Positions 52,783-60,842 of a stretch of DNA of 64,000 nt are shown in pieces; the first letter of the stretch is position 1, and every line of letters begins with the position of its first letter. The notes beneath the pieces were generated by a model. That model was given only the letters and a program-made list of their open reading frames with translations. It did not search any database and had not been told where the DNA came from. Position numbers and translations under genes: made by a program. This DNA is from Gordonia zhaorongruii (GTDB lineage: Bacteria; Actinomycetota; Actinomycetes; Mycobacteriales; Mycobacteriaceae), in contig NZ_CP041763.1 of assembly GCF_007559005.1 (NCBI RefSeq), forward strand, positions 310,001 to 374,000, in the 5' to 3' direction.

Positions 52783-53669
52783 CGGTTCTCCATTCGATTG
52801 CGGAGCGGTGCGATCAGTTCAGCGAGGGCGGCGAGCTGCTCGGAGTAGTGGTTCGCCGAGTCGGCGGTCAGCGTGCAGGTGACCGAGGTGGCGCCGGTGT
52901 CGAGGAGCCTGGTGATCTTCTCCATCGACCGGTCCGGATCCCAGATCGGGTCCAGCGGCGGTGTGCCCAGCACGATCTCGAAACCGGCGGGGACATCGAC
53001 CTCACCGAGCAGCTCACGGAGCGCCCGGATGCCGAGACCGAACGGCATCCACCCGTCACCGAGCTCCACCGCGCGGCGCACGGACCGCAGCGACCGTCCG
53101 CCCACCCACAGTGGAATCCGGTCCTGCACGGCGTGCGGTTGAACGACCATGTCCGCGTAGTCGTAGTGATCGCCGTGGTACTCGGGACGGGCCCGACTCA
53201 GCGAGGCACGCAGCGCTTTCATCGCATCGTCTGCGCGGCCGCCCCGGCCTCGCCACGTGGCACCGAGCAGATCGAACTCCTCTTCCAGCGAGCCGACTCC
53301 GACGCCGAGGGTGACGCGACCCGCGCTGAGACGGTCGAGCGTTCCGTAGCGCTTCGCGACTTCGAGTGGGTGGTGGTAGCCGAGAACGAGCACCGAGGTC
53401 GCCAGCCGGATGTCGGTGGTCGCGGCGGCCAGGAACGACAACGTGGCGAGTGGGTCCCAGTAGGTGACGCCGCGGTTCTCCGCGGACGTCGGCACGGCGA
53501 CGTGCTCCGCGCAGGTGAGGTAGTCGAATCCGAGTCGGTCGGCGGTGGAGGCGATCGTCGTCAGATCGGCGACGGTCGCGTCGGCCTCCCACCGATCGGC
53601 GATTCCGGGCACCTGGACGACGATCGGCGTCGATACGCCGAAATGGGGTGGCTTGCTGTTGCGGTCCAT
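52779..53669 (-). CDS. LLM-class F420-dependent oxidoreductase
   Basis: 296 residues of the luciferase-like monooxygenase TIM-barrel family: G-F-D-Y-L-T-C-A-E-H, L-G-Y-H-H-P-L-E-V-A-K-R-Y-G-T-L-D, S-A-G-R-V-T-L-G-V-G-V-G, P-L-W-V-G-G-R-S. The last strings are typical of F420-using members. Substrate unknown. Divergent from the SDR gene with an 18-bp palindrome between. Confidence 0.88.
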   Translation of the reverse strand: MDRNSKPPHFGVSTPIVVQVPGIADRWEADATVADLTTIASTADRLGFDYLTCAEHVAVPTSAENRGVTYWDPLATLSFLAAATTDIRLATSVLVLGYHHPLEVAKRYGTLDRLSAGRVTLGVGVGSLEEEFDLLGATWRGRGGRADDAMKALRASLSRARPEYHGDHYDYADMVVQPHAVQDRIPLWVGGRSLRSVRRAVELGDGWMPFGLGIRALRELLGEVDVPAGFEIVLGTPPLDPIWDPDRSMEKITRLLDTGATSVTCTLTADSANHYSEQLAALAELIAPLRNRMENR

Positions 53670-53689
53670 CCCGTCATGATGTCATCTAG

Positions 53690-53707
53690 ACTAGAATGAA
53701 TTCTAGT
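53690..53707. promoter_or_regulatory. 18-bp operator between LLM and SDR genes
   Basis: ACTAGAAT-GA-ATTCTAGT is a perfect inverted repeat. TAGAAT inside it fits a plus-strand -10 box and TAGTCT next to it a minus-strand one, so binding would block both divergent promoters. The core TAGAATnnATTCTA resembles the KstR-type motif TnnAACnnGTTnnA with one change per arm. The TetR gene at 54563 is the obvious candidate to bind it. Confidence 0.65.
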
Positions 53708-53718
53708 CCTAGGAGCGG

Positions 53719-54570
53719 ATGTCAATGAACCAGCCCGATCTTGCAGCGTACGGCCCGTGGGCTGTCGTCGTCGGCGGTTCCGAAGGCGTGGGAGCGCAGT
53801 TCGCCGAGCAGCTCGCCGCGGCCGGCGTGGACCTTGTGCTCATCGCGCGCAAGGAGGGGCCGCTCGAGGACACGGCGCAGCGGTGCCGGGACCTGGGGCG
53901 TGAGGTTCGCACGGTGAGCGCCGACCTCACCGTTCCCGCCGACCTCGACCGGGTCATGCGAGCCACCGATCCGCTCGACGTGGGGCTGCTGGTCTGCAAC
54001 GCGGGCGCCAACAGCTACGGATCCGATTTCGTCGACGGCGACCTCGCCGAGTTCATGAAGGTCCTCACGCTCAACGTGGCCGTGCCGATGGCGCTCGCGC
54101 ACCACTACGGGGCGCGCATGAAGAAGCGCGGTTCCGGCGGCGTCGTCACGATCGGCTCGTTGAGCGGATACCTCGGATCGTCGCAGCACACGGTGTACGG
54201 CGGCGCCAAGGCGTTCGTCCGCATCTTCAGCGAAGGCCTGTGGCTCGAGCTCCGCGACGCCGGCGTCGACGTCCTGCACCTGGTCCTCGGGGTGACCGAT
54301 ACACCAGCCATGCGGCGCGCGGGCCTGGACTTCGACCTGCCCGGACTCGTCGTCGGGCGGCCGGACGAGGTGGCGGCGGAGGGGCTCGCCCACCTTGCCG
54401 AGGGGCCCGTGCATGTGGTGTCAGGGAACGAGCGCGGCGCGGCCGTCGGTGCCAAGACAGACCGTGCGCGGGCCGTACTGGGGCATCATCGACTCATGTC
54501 CGAACTCATGAAGCGCCCCGCGGATGGCGGCCGCGCGAGCGACGTCAACCGAGGAAGTGACGATGCCTAG
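53719..54570 (+). CDS. Short-chain dehydrogenase/reductase
   Basis: 283 residues. NAD(P)-binding V-V-V-G-G-S-E-G-V-G (variant of T-G-x-x-x-G-x-G), N-A-G-A-N, catalytic S in I-G-S-L-S-G-Y and Y-x-x-x-K in Y-G-G-A-K. AGGAG lies before the start; M3 at 53725 is an alternative. Overlaps the TetR gene by 8 bp. Likely oxidises or reduces a hydroxyl group on a lipid or steroid-like compound (inference). Confidence 0.9.
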   Translation: MSMNQPDLAAYGPWAVVVGGSEGVGAQFAEQLAAAGVDLVLIARKEGPLEDTAQRCRDLGREVRTVSADLTVPADLDRVMRATDPLDVGLLVCNAGANSYGSDFVDGDLAEFMKVLTLNVAVPMALAHHYGARMKKRGSGGVVTIGSLSGYLGSSQHTVYGGAKAFVRIFSEGLWLELRDAGVDVLHLVLGVTDTPAMRRAGLDFDLPGLVVGRPDEVAAEGLAHLAEGPVHVVSGNERGAAVGAKTDRARAVLGHHRLMSELMKRPADGGRASDVNRGSDDA

Positions 54571-55150
54571 GCCGAGCACGGAACGGGAGGCGGCCGCCCC
54601 GACCACTCCCATTCAACGGGAACGTGCGAGCCGGATCTTGCGCGTGGCGGCGCACCTGGGAGCCGACCGCGGGCTCGACTCGGTGCGAATGGCCGACATC
54701 GCGGCCGAAGCCGGCGTGTCACTGGCGACGCTGTACCGCTACCACCCGACCAAGCACCACCTGTTCGCCGCACTGATGCTCGGGTACGCGACCGAGCTCG
54801 GGCCCGGCCGGACGGCGAAGTCGGCCGACCCGATCGAAACGGTCGCCGACATGATGGCCGCGGCCTGCCGGAGCATGCTCGCCCGGCCGCTGCTGGGACG
54901 CGCGATGATCGTCTCCATCAACGCGATTCGCGCCGAGTCGCAGACCACCGGGTTCGACCTCCGCAGCCGGATCCTCGGCGCCGTGGGCATCACCGACCCG
55001 ACACCTGACGACCTGCAGATCACCGGCCTGGTCGAGCAGACTGCGTACGGCATCCTGTCGTGGGCCGTGATGGGCGAGCTCACTCCGGCCGAGGCCGAGG
55101 ACAGTATGCGCCGGGCGTGCAAACTCCTCCTCGCCCCCTGGCGTAGTTGA
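54563..55150 (+). CDS. TetR family regulator
   Basis: 195 residues. Helix-turn-helix: A-S-R-I-L-R-V-A-A-H-L-G, V-R-M-A-D-I-A-A-E-A-G-V-S-L-A-T-L-Y-R-Y-H-P-T-K. Helical sensor domain follows. GGAAGTGA precedes the ATG. Encoded with the SDR, so it probably represses its own operon and the LLM genes via the palindrome at 53690. Confidence 0.9.
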   Translation: MPRPSTEREAAAPTTPIQRERASRILRVAAHLGADRGLDSVRMADIAAEAGVSLATLYRYHPTKHHLFAALMLGYATELGPGRTAKSADPIETVADMMAAACRSMLARPLLGRAMIVSINAIRAESQTTGFDLRSRILGAVGITDPTPDDLQITGLVEQTAYGILSWAVMGELTPAEAEDSMRRACKLLLAPWRS

Positions 55151-55345
55151 GGGGTGTTGTCTCCGGTGCCATTTCTCGCCCGTCGAGGGCTGGTCTGGTT
55201 GTTGTCTCCGGTTGTCTTCCTCGCTCATCGAGGGCCGGTCTGGCTGCTGTCTCCGGTGGCCTTCCTCGTTGGTCGAGGGCGGGTCTGGTTGTTGTCTCCG
55301 GTGGCCTTCCTCGTTGGTCGAGGGCCGGCGAGGCGCTAGCCGAGG
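55138..55345. repeat. 45-nt tandem repeat between convergent genes
   Basis: Units starting at 55183, 55228, 55273 and 55318 (partial), each opening TCGAGGGC and ending TTCCTCGTTGG or similar, plus a diverged unit before the first. Unit length is exactly 45 nt. The rest, to 55453, holds more divergent pieces of the same kind (GGTCGAGGG, GTCTCGACACG). The unit shares the G-T-T-G-G-T-C-G-A-G-G-G core with the modular repeats elsewhere in the window. Three frames are open through it, which follows from the multiple-of-three unit. Confidence 0.85.
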
Positions 55346-55453
55346 CGGTGTCTCGAGACCTGATCGGTGTCGCGCAGGTGGTCTCGACACGTCGTCGTCG
55401 CTCACGGTCGCGGTGTCTTCACTCGACCGTCGAAGGGCCGAGCGGACCGTCGC

Positions 55454-57121
55454 CTACTTGAACGGATTGGCCAGCAGCAGTTCGCAATTGCGGTCGTGAA
55501 CCTTGCCCATGTGCTCAGGGTCGAGGTGGATGTCGTTGAGTGAGATCTCCCGGTACAGACTCGCCAGACCGGTCTGCGACAAGTCGGAGGCATCGGCCGC
55601 GTAGGGACTGTCGGCCTCGATCAGCGGGGTGAAGATGCTGAGCGTTCCGTCCCGGTTGTCGGTGACTTCGATGATGCGCGCCAGCTGCGGGAAATCGATG
55701 TGGCTGGCGGTGTTGATCTCCCAGAAGCTGTGCTTCGGCGACGATCCCCGGTGCGGGATCATCTCGTTGCGGTGCGTGTGACCGTTCACCCAGGCGATGA
55801 CGTTCGTGTGCCGCTTCAGCCGGGAGGCGAGGTGACCGCCGGTGTACTGACGTTCCCCGGGCGTCTCCGGGTTCGGTGTCCGCACGCCCATGCTCTTCGA
55901 CGTGTGATGGCTGAACACGATCACCAGTTCGTCGCGGTGCGAGGCGATCTGCCGTTCGATCCAGTCGACCTGCCGTTCGCTGATCGATCCGTCGGCGATG
56001 CCCAGACTGTTGGTCGTGTTCATGGCGATACCGAGTACCCCGGGCGCGATCTGGAAGCGGTACCAGGTGGGGCCGTCCGGGTCGGCGAAGCCGTGGCCGA
56101 CCGGTCCGGGGCCGGTGATCGACGGATCGAAGTGTCGGCGCACGTACTCGCGTGCCGCGTACGGCCTGCGACGTCCGTCCGCCGTCGTCGGGATCGTCGG
56201 ACCGGTGGTCTTGAGCTTCGTCAGCAGTGGCCCGATGGACGACGGGTCGGTGCTCAGAGCCCGCCCGATCGCTTGGGCTGTCGGGTCGGTTCCGGGCAGA
56301 TCGAACTTCACGTCGGACAGGTACATCCAGTCGAGGATGTGGTTCGGCACCGTCCCCAGGAACTGGTCGTCGTGGTTGCCGAACACCGAGTACCAGGGAG
56401 CGTTCAGGCCGGGACTGCGGTGCGGGCGGATGGCAGCGTGCAGGAACCCGCGGATGTGGGGGAGACCGCGCTCCTTGTAGATGTCGGGCTCATCGAGTTC
56501 GGGGCGCCAGTACAGGGCCGAACCGGTGGCCTGAACACCCTCGAAACGGTTGCGTGCGCCCGTATTCGGGTCGATGGTTCCGCCGGACAGCATGCGCAGA
56601 AACCACTCGAGTTCGACGATCTCGTGGTTGTCGGTGTTGTCGCCGGTGGAGATCACGCAGTCGAACCCACGTCCGGTGAACGGGCCGCCGGGCAGCGAGT
56701 TGATCCGTCGGATGAGGGCGACGGCGCCCTGTGTGCCGAGTGCCTCCTGCGGACGGAACGCCGGGCCCTGGATCGGGTGCACGTACTCGAAGCGGGCCGG
56801 ACTCTGAACGTCGGTGATGTGGATGTCGGTCATCTGCACGAAGGACGCGAGCGCCGTCCGGGCCGATTCGCGGGCCGCCTTAGCGGGGGCCAGTTCCTGG
56901 CGGACGTACAACGGCCACGCCCGCCCTGCTGTCAGCGGACGGTATCCGTTGGCGCGCGGCGGTCCGGCGACGCCCACTTGGGCGAGGGTGGTGCCGGCGA
57001 CGTTGGCCGATCGTGCGGCGGACGGTTCGGCCCGCACCAGTCCGGAGGCGAACGACGACGCGGTCACCGCCCCCGCGGCGGTCGCCGCACCCTTGAGGAA
57101 ACTCCGGCGTGACATGCTCAT
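55454..57121 (-). CDS. Tat-exported metallophosphoesterase (TIGR03767-like)
   Basis: 555 residues. Twin-arginine signal M-S-R-R-S-F-L-K-G at the start. Metallophosphoesterase motifs: T-D-I-H-I-T-D, S-T-G-D-N-T-D-N, F-G-N-H-D-D-Q, V-F-S-H-H-T and N-G-H-T-H-R-N. The folded protein is outside the membrane and hydrolyses phosphate esters; the physiological substrate is unknown. ATG 57121 or 57115 may start it. Confidence 0.88.
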   Translation of the reverse strand: MSMSRRSFLKGAATAAGAVTASSFASGLVRAEPSAARSANVAGTTLAQVGVAGPPRANGYRPLTAGRAWPLYVRQELAPAKAARESARTALASFVQMTDIHITDVQSPARFEYVHPIQGPAFRPQEALGTQGAVALIRRINSLPGGPFTGRGFDCVISTGDNTDNHEIVELEWFLRMLSGGTIDPNTGARNRFEGVQATGSALYWRPELDEPDIYKERGLPHIRGFLHAAIRPHRSPGLNAPWYSVFGNHDDQFLGTVPNHILDWMYLSDVKFDLPGTDPTAQAIGRALSTDPSSIGPLLTKLKTTGPTIPTTADGRRRPYAAREYVRRHFDPSITGPGPVGHGFADPDGPTWYRFQIAPGVLGIAMNTTNSLGIADGSISERQVDWIERQIASHRDELVIVFSHHTSKSMGVRTPNPETPGERQYTGGHLASRLKRHTNVIAWVNGHTHRNEMIPHRGSSPKHSFWEINTASHIDFPQLARIIEVTDNRDGTLSIFTPLIEADSPYAADASDLSQTGLASLYREISLNDIHLDPEHMGKVHDRNCELLLANPFK

Positions 57122-57255
57122 CGGCGTCTCGGTTCTGACGAAGGGTGCGAAACTCGGGGTGAATGCACTGTAACGCCGGAATCGACCGTTTGCGTCCGGT
57201 CTTGTGGTGGGCACTGTCTTGTTGTGTCCAGTCTTGCCAGGTTGGGCAGCCGCTC

Positions 57256-57542
57256 TTCTCGTCGGTTGAGGGAGCGGACCTCCGCCGGGTTTCGACGCGC
57301 GTCCTCGGCTGGCGCCTCGGTCGCGGCTCAACCACCGAGGGGGCTCGCCCTGCGGTCGGGGCTCAACCACCGAGGGGGCTGGCCCTGCGGTCGGGGCTCA
57401 ACCACCGACGGGGCTCGCCCTGCGGTCGGGGTTCAACCACCGAGGGAGGCTGGGCATCGGTCGCGGCTCATCCGTCGGGGCGGCCGCAGTGTCGAGAGAC
57501 GCCTTCCCTCGCTGGTTGAGCGAGCGGAGCGAGTCGAAACCC
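57256..57542. repeat. Modular dispersed repeat, copy 2 with five 35-nt tandem units
   Basis: It opens with GGTTTCGACGCGC at 57288 (a partial piece begins at 57256) and ends GAGCGAGTCGAAACC at 57542. Inside, the core TCAACCACCGAGG recurs at 57327, 57362, 57397, 57432 and 57467, exactly 35 nt apart, with CTCGCCCTGCGGTCGGGG-type spacers. The region 57122-57594 has no gene; this repeat fills most of it. Confidence 0.88.
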
Positions 57543-57594
57543 TCGTGCGTTTAATTCTGGCCGGAGCGCGGCTGGATATGGCAATATCGACCTC

Positions 57595-57630
57595 GTGATC
57601 AAGAGCTGTCAGGAGTGTTGTCTGGGCTGA
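57595..57630 (+). CDS. Polycysteine leader peptide (cysteine-responsive attenuator uORF)
   Basis: GTG at 57595 encodes M-I-K-S-C-Q-E-C-C-L-G and stops at 57628-57630. Three of eleven residues are cysteine, including a Cys-Cys pair three codons before the end. CAATAT ends 7 nt before the GTG, so the message is probably leaderless. The stop lies in the 5' arm of a strong hairpin. This is the layout of the leaderless polycysteine short ORFs that act as cysteine-responsive attenuators in mycobacteria. Confidence 0.75.
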   Translation: MIKSCQECCLG

Positions 57631-57660
57631 CGTCCGCATTCGTGCGGTCGGCCCAGCTTT
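57622..57660 (+). promoter_or_regulatory. Attenuator hairpin with TTCG loop
   Basis: CTGGGC (57622-57627) pairs with GCCCAG (57651-57656), then T-G, G-C and A-T, a three-nt bulge, and CCGCA with TGCGG around TTCG: about 14 bp, followed by CTTT. It overlaps the last codons and stop of the polycysteine uORF and lies 44 nt before the rhodanese-like gene, so ribosome position on the Cys codons can decide whether it forms. Confidence 0.75.
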
Positions 57661-57700
57661 CCGGCTCCCTGCTCGTTCGATCACCTTCGAGGACTCCCTC

Positions 57701-58114
57701 ATGACACTCGCTGTCTCTGCGCCCGTTTCCGCGCCCTTCGTCTCAATTCCGCTGTCGTTGCAGCCCCACGAGTACCGGTCCGCCGTTGCTGCAGGCGCCG
57801 TCCCCGTCGACCTCCGGACCGCCGTGGAGCATCGACGCTCGGGAGCACTTCTCGGCGCGGTCGCCGTGGAATCGGATCAAGCTCTCGACCTGCTGCACCC
57901 CGGTTCGGGGCAGGCGCTGCGCGGCGCGGAGGCGGACTCCCAGTGGATTCTCGTCAGCGAGGACGGATACGACGCCGAGATGTTGGCATGGCACCTGCAG
58001 GCGCGCGGCGTGCGCGGTGCGCGGTTCGTCGTCGGCGGTGTGCGCGCGCTGCGTTACGCGGGCATCCACGGGTCGGTCGGCGACGACGCCCTCGGTTTCT
58101 TCGATCCTCGCTGA
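57701..58114 (+). CDS. Rhodanese-like protein lacking the catalytic cysteine
   Basis: 137 residues with the rhodanese fold: V-P-V-D-L-R-T-A-V-E-H-R-R-S-G-A-L-L-G-A near residue 35, then W-I-L-V-S-E-D-G-Y-D-A-E-M where the active C-x-x-x-x-R/S loop should be. No cysteine occurs anywhere in the protein, so sulfur transfer in the usual way is excluded. GAGGA stands 7 nt before the ATG. Preceded by the polycysteine attenuator, which ties it to cysteine status; in related genomes such genes often neighbour cysteine dioxygenase (recalled, not in this window). Confidence 0.8.
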   Translation: MTLAVSAPVSAPFVSIPLSLQPHEYRSAVAAGAVPVDLRTAVEHRRSGALLGAVAVESDQALDLLHPGSGQALRGAEADSQWILVSEDGYDAEMLAWHLQARGVRGARFVVGGVRALRYAGIHGSVGDDALGFFDPR

Positions 58115-58131
58115 GGGGTCTGGGTGGCAGG

Positions 58132-58344
58132 GGTTTCGACACCCGGCCTCGGCTAGCGCCTCGGTCGGGGCTCAACCATCGAGAGGGGGCCGGGGGCTCA
58201 ACCATCGAGAGGGGGTCGGGGGGCTCAACCTTCGAGAGGGGGCTTTGCCCGGGCTCAAGCATCGGGGGTGTCTGACGGTGTGGTTCGACCTTCGTGGGGC
58301 GGCCGTTCTTCTCGATGGTTGAGCGAGCGGAGCGAGTCGAAACC
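58132..58344. repeat. Modular dispersed repeat, copy 3
   Basis: Opens GGTTTCGACACCC, ends GAGCGAGTCGAAACC, and repeats CTCAACCATCGAGAGGGGG at 58171 and 58197, with variants at 58224 and 58254 (spacing 26, 27, 30 nt). It fills the gap between the rhodanese-like gene and lysS. Confidence 0.87.
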
Positions 58345-58374
58345 GAGTCCCGGCCTCCACGACCCGGGCGGCGA

Positions 58375-58404
58375 TTGGTGCCCACCGGGTCGGCCACTTA
58401 ACCT
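58375..58404 (+). promoter_or_regulatory. lysS promoter, probable leaderless transcript
   Basis: TAACCT (58399-58404) ends 6 nt before the GTG at 58411. TTGGTG at 58375-58380, 18 nt upstream, is a weak -35. No ribosome site precedes the GTG. Confidence 0.55.
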
Positions 58405-58410
58405 GATTGG

Positions 58411-59934
58411 GTGAGTGAGCACCAGAGCGACGACGCGACCCGCGAGGACGACCAGACCCCCGAGCAGCTGCGTATTCGCCGCGAGAAGCGCGAGCGCATC
58501 CTGGCAGAAGGGCGTGAGGCGTACCCGGTCGAGGTGAGTCGCACCCATTCGCTCGCCGAGATCCGTGCTGCCAACTCCCACCTGGAGGCCGGCGCCGAGA
58601 CCGGGGAGATGGCGGGTGTCGCCGGCCGCGTCATCTTCATCCGCAATAAGGGCAAGCTCTGCTTCGCCACCCTGCAAGAAGGCGACGGCACCCAGTTGCA
58701 GGCGATGCTGAGTCAGGCGAAGGTCGGCGAGGAGTCGCTCGCCGGCTGGAAGTCCGACGTCGATCTGGGCGACATCGTGTTCGTGCACGGAGAGATCATC
58801 TGCTCGCGCACCGGCGAACTGTCGGTGATGGCCGACCGGTGGGAGATGGCCTCGAAGTCGTTGCGTCCATTACCGGTTGCGCACAAGGAGATGAACGAGG
58901 AATCGCGCGTCCGGCAGCGGTACGTCGACCTCATCGTCCGCCCGGAAGCCCGGGAGAACGCCCGCACCCGCGTCAAGGCGATGGTCGAGCTTCGCAAGTT
59001 CCTCACCGAGCGCGACTTCCTGGAGATCGAGACACCGATGCTGCAGACGCTGCACGGCGGGGCTGCGGCGCGTCCGTTCGTGACCAACTCCAACGCGTTC
59101 GACATGGATCTGTACCTGCGTATCGCGCCGGAGCTGTTCCTCAAGCGCGCCGTCGTCGGCGGGATCGACCGCGTCTTCGAGGTGAACCGCAACTTCCGAA
59201 ACGAAGGTGCCGACTCCACGCACTCCCCGGAGTTCGCGATGCTCGAGACCTACCAGGCGTACGGCACCTACGACGACGCCGCGGTGATGACCCGCGAGCT
59301 GGTTCAGGCTGTCGCGCTCGGTGCGGTCGGCACGCTCACTCCGACCATGCCCGATGGCAGCACGTACGACCTGTCCGGCGAGTGGAAGACCGTTTCCATG
59401 TATCCGTCTCTCTCCGAGGCGCTCGGTCGCGAGATCGTTCCGCTGGAGACCGGGGTGGACGAGCTTCTCGCCATTGCCGCCGAAGTGGGCCTGGAGATCC
59501 CCAAGGACAAGGGTTACGGACACGGCAAGCTCGTCGAGGAGCTGTGGGAGCACCTGGTCGGCGACAAGCTCGACGAGCCGGTCTTCGTCCGCGACTTCCC
59601 GGTGGAGACCTCGCCGCTGGTGCGCGCGCACCGCAGCATCCCGGGCGTCGTCGAGAAGTGGGACCTGTACGTCCGCGGCTTCGAACTCGCGACCGGCTAC
59701 TCCGAGCTGGTGGATCCGATCATCCAGCGGGAGCGCTTCGTCGACCAGGCACGACTGGCTGCTGCGGGCGATGACGAGGCCATGATCCTCGACGAGGAGT
59801 TCCTCGCCGCGATGGAGCACGCGATGCCGCCCACCGCAGGAACCGGCATGGGCATCGACCGGCTGCTCATGGCGATCACCGGGCTCGGTATCCGCGAGAC
59901 CGTCCTGTTCCCGTTGGTGAAACCGGTTCAGTAG
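58411..59934 (+). CDS. lysS: Lysyl-tRNA synthetase (class II)
   Basis: 507 residues. N-terminal OB fold (about 60-165), then the class II core: motif 1 in [13 protein letters not shown], motif 2 in [20 protein letters not shown], motif 3 [11 protein letters not shown]. Charges tRNA-Lys. Leaderless-type start. Strong terminator behind. Confidence 0.97.
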   Translation: MSEHQSDDATREDDQTPEQLRIRREKRERILAEGREAYPVEVSRTHSLAEIRAANSHLEAGAETGEMAGVAGRVIFIRNKGKLCFATLQEGDGTQLQAMLSQAKVGEESLAGWKSDVDLGDIVFVHGEIICSRTGELSVMADRWEMASKSLRPLPVAHKEMNEESRVRQRYVDLIVRPEARENARTRVKAMVELRKFLTERDFLEIETPMLQTLHGGAAARPFVTNSNAFDMDLYLRIAPELFLKRAVVGGIDRVFEVNRNFRNEGADSTHSPEFAMLETYQAYGTYDDAAVMTRELVQAVALGAVGTLTPTMPDGSTYDLSGEWKTVSMYPSLSEALGREIVPLETGVDELLAIAAEVGLEIPKDKGYGHGKLVEELWEHLVGDKLDEPVFVRDFPVETSPLVRAHRSIPGVVEKWDLYVRGFELATGYSELVDPIIQRERFVDQARLAAAGDDEAMILDEEFLAAMEHAMPPTAGTGMGIDRLLMAITGLGIRETVLFPLVKPVQ

Positions 59935-59951
59935 TGCGGAAAGTGGCCTAG

Positions 59952-59992
59952 ATATCGGAGTCAGAGGGAAATCTTCCCTCTGACTCCGATAT
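59952..59992. terminator. Bidirectional hairpin terminator after lysS
   Basis: A 19-bp perfect stem, starting ATATCGGAGTCAGAGGG, around ATC; no long T run on the plus strand. It separates convergent genes. Confidence 0.85.
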
Positions 59993-60045
59993 TCAGGCCG
60001 TTCTCCGCAGTATGGCGCGAAGCCTGAGCATCAACGTGCAGCGAA

Positions 60046-60438
60046 TCAGCGCTGGACGTAGTAGGTCCAGGCCTCGTTGGCCACGGTCTCCCCGTTCGGG
60101 CCGATGATGAGCAGCCGGTCCGGATGCACGTGATAGTCGTAGCCGTCGTTCGAGACGTGGAATCCGTACTGGTTCTCGATCGGACCGCGGAGACTGATCC
60201 GGTCACCGGTGCTCTTGGCCTTCGCGCTGTACTCCCAGCCCGTCGGCCCCTGAACCGGGCAGATCGCGACCTGCGACCAATTCGATTCGGCCAGGATCTT
60301 CGCGGGCCCGGCGCAGTAGGGGCCGTTCGGGAACCCGTCGGCGGAGGCGTCGCCGGCGGCTATGCCGGCTCCGATCAGACCGGTGGTGGCGATCCCAGCG
60401 GCGGCGATCCTGGTGGTGGTGCGGATGCGATTGCGCAT
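60046..60438 (-). CDS. Small secreted protein of unknown function
   Basis: 130 residues. Signal peptide of about 33 residues (R-N-R-I-R-T-T-T-R then I-A-A-A-G-I-A-T-T-G-L). The mature part has two cysteines (P-Y-C-A-G and A-I-C-P-V) and several tyrosine/tryptophan residues; no known domain. GAGGAG stands 8 nt before the ATG. It has the style of actinobacterial exported small proteins. Confidence 0.78.
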   Translation of the reverse strand: MRNRIRTTTRIAAAGIATTGLIGAGIAAGDASADGFPNGPYCAGPAKILAESNWSQVAICPVQGPTGWEYSAKAKSTGDRISLRGPIENQYGFHVSNDGYDYHVHPDRLLIIGPNGETVANEAWTYYVQR

Positions 60439-60842
60439 GATGAACACTCCTCGCGCAGGTGAGCGGCAGCGGCCGGGCCAGGTTCTCGTCCTGCGTGTCT
60501 CAGTCGTCAACGTCGACCGCTACCCCGTATGTCGTACGGCAGTGATGCGCCCGTTAGGCGAGGGGTAGTCCGAACGAATGACGTGGCCGGGGGAGGCGCA
60601 GGGGATGAGACGCACGCGCCGCAACTCGATCGACGATGTCTGTCCCGGCAGCGCGAGTCCGGCGAGCGTCAGACTCGCACCGGTTCGGAGCCGCAGATCT
60701 CCAAGCGGGCGGAGCAGCCTGCGGGCCAGGCGTCGTATGCCGCGCCTCTCTTCGGAGGGTTGCCCGTGGTGGCGGTCACATCCATGATTGTCTCCAGAGG
60801 CGCCCGGGTGGGAGGCGCCGACCGAAGAACTGGAGTGTGGAC
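60439..60842. other. 404-bp gap without recognised gene
   Basis: The region has short open frames on both strands but none with a ribosome site plus family-like sequence. GGCGCC occurs twice (60799-60822) as a possible hairpin shortly before the acyl-CoA ligase. No known RNA is recognised. Confidence 0.5.

Noticed and set aside
55154..55339. 61-codon hydrophobic frame in the 45-nt repeat as a gene
   Set aside because: Open frames follow from the 45-nt period; no ribosome site or conserved protein. Kept only as a property of the repeat.
57327..57500. 35-nt periodic repeats as a CRISPR array
   Set aside because: The whole unit repeats, spacers included, there are no unique spacers and no cas genes; it is a tandem repeat within a dispersed element.
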